Assembly: GCA_025458985.1 (NCBI GenBank)
Contig: JALORM010000169.1
Coordinates: forward strand, 1-6,801
Length of the DNA stretch: 6,801 nucleotides
Source: Paracoccaceae bacterium
GTDB taxonomy: Bacteria; Pseudomonadota; Alphaproteobacteria; Rhodobacterales; Rhodobacteraceae
Reading direction: 5' to 3'
The translations under genes were made by a program, and so were the position numbers. Shown one piece after another: positions 5,103 to 6,801 of this stretch. The notes beneath the pieces were generated by a model. That model searched no databases and was not told the origin of the DNA. It saw only the letters and a list, made by a program, of their open reading frames with translations. Position 1 is the stretch's first letter, and each line of letters starts with the position of its first letter.

Positions 5103-6542
5103 ATGTCCGCCGATCTCTCCGTGATCCTGCCGGAAATCGCGCTGTCCGTCTTCGCGATGGCGGGGCTGCTCTGGGGGGCCTACACCGGCAAGGACAGGTC
5201 GGCGCCGATGCTTCTGTGGGCGACGGTCGCGGCCTTCCTCGCGCTGGCGCTCTGGATCGGGCTGAACGGCGACGGCACGCAGCGCGCGTTCGGCGGCATG
5301 TTCGTCGACGACGCCTTCGCGCGCTTCGCCAAGGTCGCGATCCTCGTCTCGGCCGCCGCGGTGCTGCTGATGGGCGAGGGCTACATGGCCCGCCGCGGGA
5401 TCCTGAAGTTCGAATACCCGGTGCTGATCGCGCTGTCGGTCGTGGGCATGATGGTCATGGTCTCGGCCAGCGACCTCATCGTGCTCTACATGGGGCTCGA
5501 GCTGCAGTCGCTTGCGCTCTACGTGATCGCCGCGATCCGGCGCGACAGCGCGCGGTCGACCGAGGCGGGGCTCAAGTACTTCGTGCTTGGCGCGCTGAGC
5601 TCGGGGCTGCTGCTCTACGGCGCGTCGCTGACCTACGGCTTCGCGGGCACCACCCAGTTCGCCGGGATCGTCGCGGCGGCGGGCGGGGCCGAGCATCTGC
5701 CGCTGGGCCTGCTTCTGGGGCTCGCGTTCCTGTTCACCGGGCTTGCCTTCAAGGTCTCGGCAGTGCCGTTCCACATGTGGACGCCCGATGTCTACGAAGG
5801 CGCGCCGACGCCTGTCACCGCCTTCTTCGCGACCGCGCCCAAGATCGCCGCGATGGCGCTGTTTGCGCGCGTCGCACATGACGCCTTCGGCGGGGCCACG
5901 CGCGACTGGGGGCAGATCGTGGCCTTCCTGGCGGTCGCCTCGATGTTCCTTGGTTCGATCGCGGCGATCGGGCAGCGCAACATCAAGCGGCTGATGGCCT
6001 ATTCCTCGATCGGCCACATGGGCTTTGCGCTGATCGGTCTGGCGGCGGGCACGGCGCAGGGTGTCTCGGCCATGCTGGTCTACATGGCGATCTACGTGGC
6101 GATGAACATCGGCACCTTCGCCTTCATCCTGTCGATGGAGAAGGACGGCCGCCCCGTCACGGACATCGCCAGCCTCAACCAGTATGCCCGCCGCGAGCCG
6201 ACCAAGGCCTTGGCGATGCTGGTCCTGCTGTTCTCGCTTGCCGGGGTGCCGCCGCTCCTGGGCTTCTTCGCCAAGTTCGCGGTGCTGGCGGCGGCGGTGC
6301 ATGCCGGCATGACCTGGCTTGCCGTCGCGGGCGTGATCGCCAGCGTGATCGGGGCCTTCTACTACCTCAGGATCGTCTACTTCATCTACTTCGGAGACGA
6401 GCGCGAACCGCTCGACCCGGTGCGCAGCCCGGTCCTGTCGGGCCTGCTGATCGCCTCGGCGCTGGTGATGGTGCTGGGTGTGGCGAACCTCTTCGGGGTC
6501 GACGTGCAGGCGGCGGTGGCGGCGGAAGCCCTTGTCCGCTGA
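5103..6542 (+). CDS. nuoN: NADH-quinone oxidoreductase subunit N
   Basis: NuoN is the antiporter-like proton-pumping subunit of complex I closest to NuoK (ND2 homologue). The product has 479 residues, the usual length for this group, and is hydrophobic with many membrane segments. Key residues: E133 in YMGLELQSLALY, K217 in LAFKVSAVPFHMWTPDVYEG, K247 in TAPKIAAM, and K391 in GFFAKFAVL (E. coli K395). NIKRLMAYSSIGHMGF is the family signature around the central broken helix. The N-terminus MSADLSVILPEIAL fits known relatives, and the start has a strong ribosome binding site. The region equivalent to the one shortened in NuoL is complete (LYVIAAIRRDSARSTEAGLKY). This is the last nuo gene; the next gene, a biotin ligase, overlaps its end by 11 bases if the TTG start is right. 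Confidence 0.97.
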   Translation: MSADLSVILPEIALSVFAMAGLLWGAYTGKDRSAPMLLWATVAAFLALALWIGLNGDGTQRAFGGMFVDDAFARFAKVAILVSAAAVLLMGEGYMARRGILKFEYPVLIALSVVGMMVMVSASDLIVLYMGLELQSLALYVIAAIRRDSARSTEAGLKYFVLGALSSGLLLYGASLTYGFAGTTQFAGIVAAAGGAEHLPLGLLLGLAFLFTGLAFKVSAVPFHMWTPDVYEGAPTPVTAFFATAPKIAAMALFARVAHDAFGGATRDWGQIVAFLAVASMFLGSIAAIGQRNIKRLMAYSSIGHMGFALIGLAAGTAQGVSAMLVYMAIYVAMNIGTFAFILSMEKDGRPVTDIASLNQYARREPTKALAMLVLLFSLAGVPPLLGFFAKFAVLAAAVHAGMTWLAVAGVIASVIGAFYYLRIVYFIYFGDEREPLDPVRSPVLSGLLIASALVMVLGVANLFGVDVQAAVAAEALVR

Positions 6543-6801
6543 GGTCCCGACCCCGGCACCCTGGCCGGCCGGCACCGGCCGGATCGTGCTGGAAGAGACC
6601 GACAGCACCAATGCCCATGCCGCACGCATCGCGGGCGAGCTTGCCGGGCCCACCTGGATCCTTGCGCACCGCCAGAGCGCCGCGCACGGGCGTCGGGGGC
6701 GTCCCTGGGCAAGCCTGCCGGGCAACTTCGCCGCGACGCTCGCGATGCGGCCGGAAGGGACCGCCGAGGCCGCCGCGCTCCGGTCGTTCGTGGCGGCGCT
6801 G
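6532..6801 (+). CDS. birA: Biotin--[acetyl-CoA-carboxylase] ligase, 5' part (runs off window)
   Basis: BirA activates biotin with ATP and attaches it to the biotin carrier domain of acetyl-CoA carboxylase and related enzymes in the cytoplasm. The 90 visible codons hold the start of the catalytic domain: ETDSTN (residues 22-27, the conserved substrate-recognition segment) and GRRGRPW (53-59, the biotinyl-AMP binding loop), followed by PGNFAATLAMRP. No N-terminal DNA-binding domain is present, so this is a ligase-only (group I) enzyme and not a repressor. No ATG or GTG lies close by in frame. TTG 6532 gives a short leader before PWPAGTGRIVLEETDSTN, as in relatives, and overlaps nuoN by 11 bases; GGAAG at 6524-6528 is a weak, closely spaced possible ribosome binding site. 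The start is therefore tentative. In Paracoccus denitrificans a birA-like frame is recalled at the same place. It probably shares the nuo transcript. Confidence 0.88.
   Translation, partial: MSAEVPTPAPWPAGTGRIVLEETDSTNAHAARIAGELAGPTWILAHRQSAAHGRRGRPWASLPGNFAATLAMRPEGTAEAAALRSFVAAL
6565..6582 (+). repeat. GC-only palindromic repeat at the start of birA
   Basis: CCGGCCGG occurs twice (6565-6572 and 6575-6582) with CA between. Each copy is its own reverse complement, so the two can pair as a hairpin (7-bp stem with a 4-base loop), or each copy can be cruciform-like. It lies 22 bases after the nuoN stop and within birA codons for conserved residues. No T run follows, so it is not a standard terminator. 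It may lower expression of birA relative to nuo, or be incidental in GC-rich DNA. Confidence 0.4.

Noticed and set aside
3482..5104. 540-aa minus-strand frame across nuoM
   Set aside because: Same reason: charged, low-complexity antisense product with stop codons avoided because of high GC at third positions.
3658..5124. 488-aa plus-strand frame inside nuoM in another phase
   Set aside because: Arg/Asp/Gly/Pro-rich out-of-frame product of nuoM, with no ribosome binding site and no family match.
4914..6725. 603-aa minus-strand frame across nuoN and birA
   Set aside because: Antisense shadow of two recognised genes; no family features.

Overview
This window holds the 3' part of a respiratory complex I (NADH:ubiquinone oxidoreductase, nuo) operon, all on the plus strand. 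In order it carries the 3' end of nuoJ, then nuoK, nuoL, nuoM and nuoN complete, then the 5' part of a biotin protein ligase gene (birA). The proteins closely resemble Rhodobacterales / Paracoccus-type complex I membrane subunits. Hand-counted 60-base samples of the nuo genes run from 58 to 72 % G+C. A high-GC alphaproteobacterium of the Rhodobacteraceae/Paracoccus group is the most likely source; the genus cannot be fixed from this window.

Layout: nuoJ tail (1-408); an AT-richer accessory segment between nuoJ and nuoK (411-1170, about 52 % G+C by hand count) with two clear small ORFs of unrecognised function (90 and 113 aa) and a possible 45-aa ORF overlapping the first; nuoK (1171-1476); nuoL with a GTG start (1482-3554); nuoM (3554-5092); nuoN (5103-6542); and birA, probably starting at a TTG inside the end of nuoN and running off the window. 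The genes overlap or lie at most 15 bases apart, and no terminator is visible, so one polycistronic transcript with translational coupling is likely.

NuoJ and NuoK form part of the membrane link between the quinone site and the pumping arm of complex I. NuoL, NuoM and NuoN are the three antiporter-like proton-pumping subunits. The key glutamates and lysines of NuoK, NuoL, NuoM and NuoN can all be located. BirA is not a complex I component, but unrelated reading frames inside nuo clusters, and a birA-like gene after nuoN, are known in Paracoccus denitrificans and Rhodobacter capsulatus (recalled, not checked).

Two points deserve attention. First, NuoL appears to lack about 17 residues straight after its conserved GWEGVG motif. 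The missing part is the second half of transmembrane helix 5 and the loop to helix 6, removed without a frameshift. Second, the nuoJ-nuoK insert codes for two proteins sharing a W-[RK]-[ED]-F-x3-A-x-W-G motif at the same N-terminal position, and it joins the host operon without disrupting either flanking gene.
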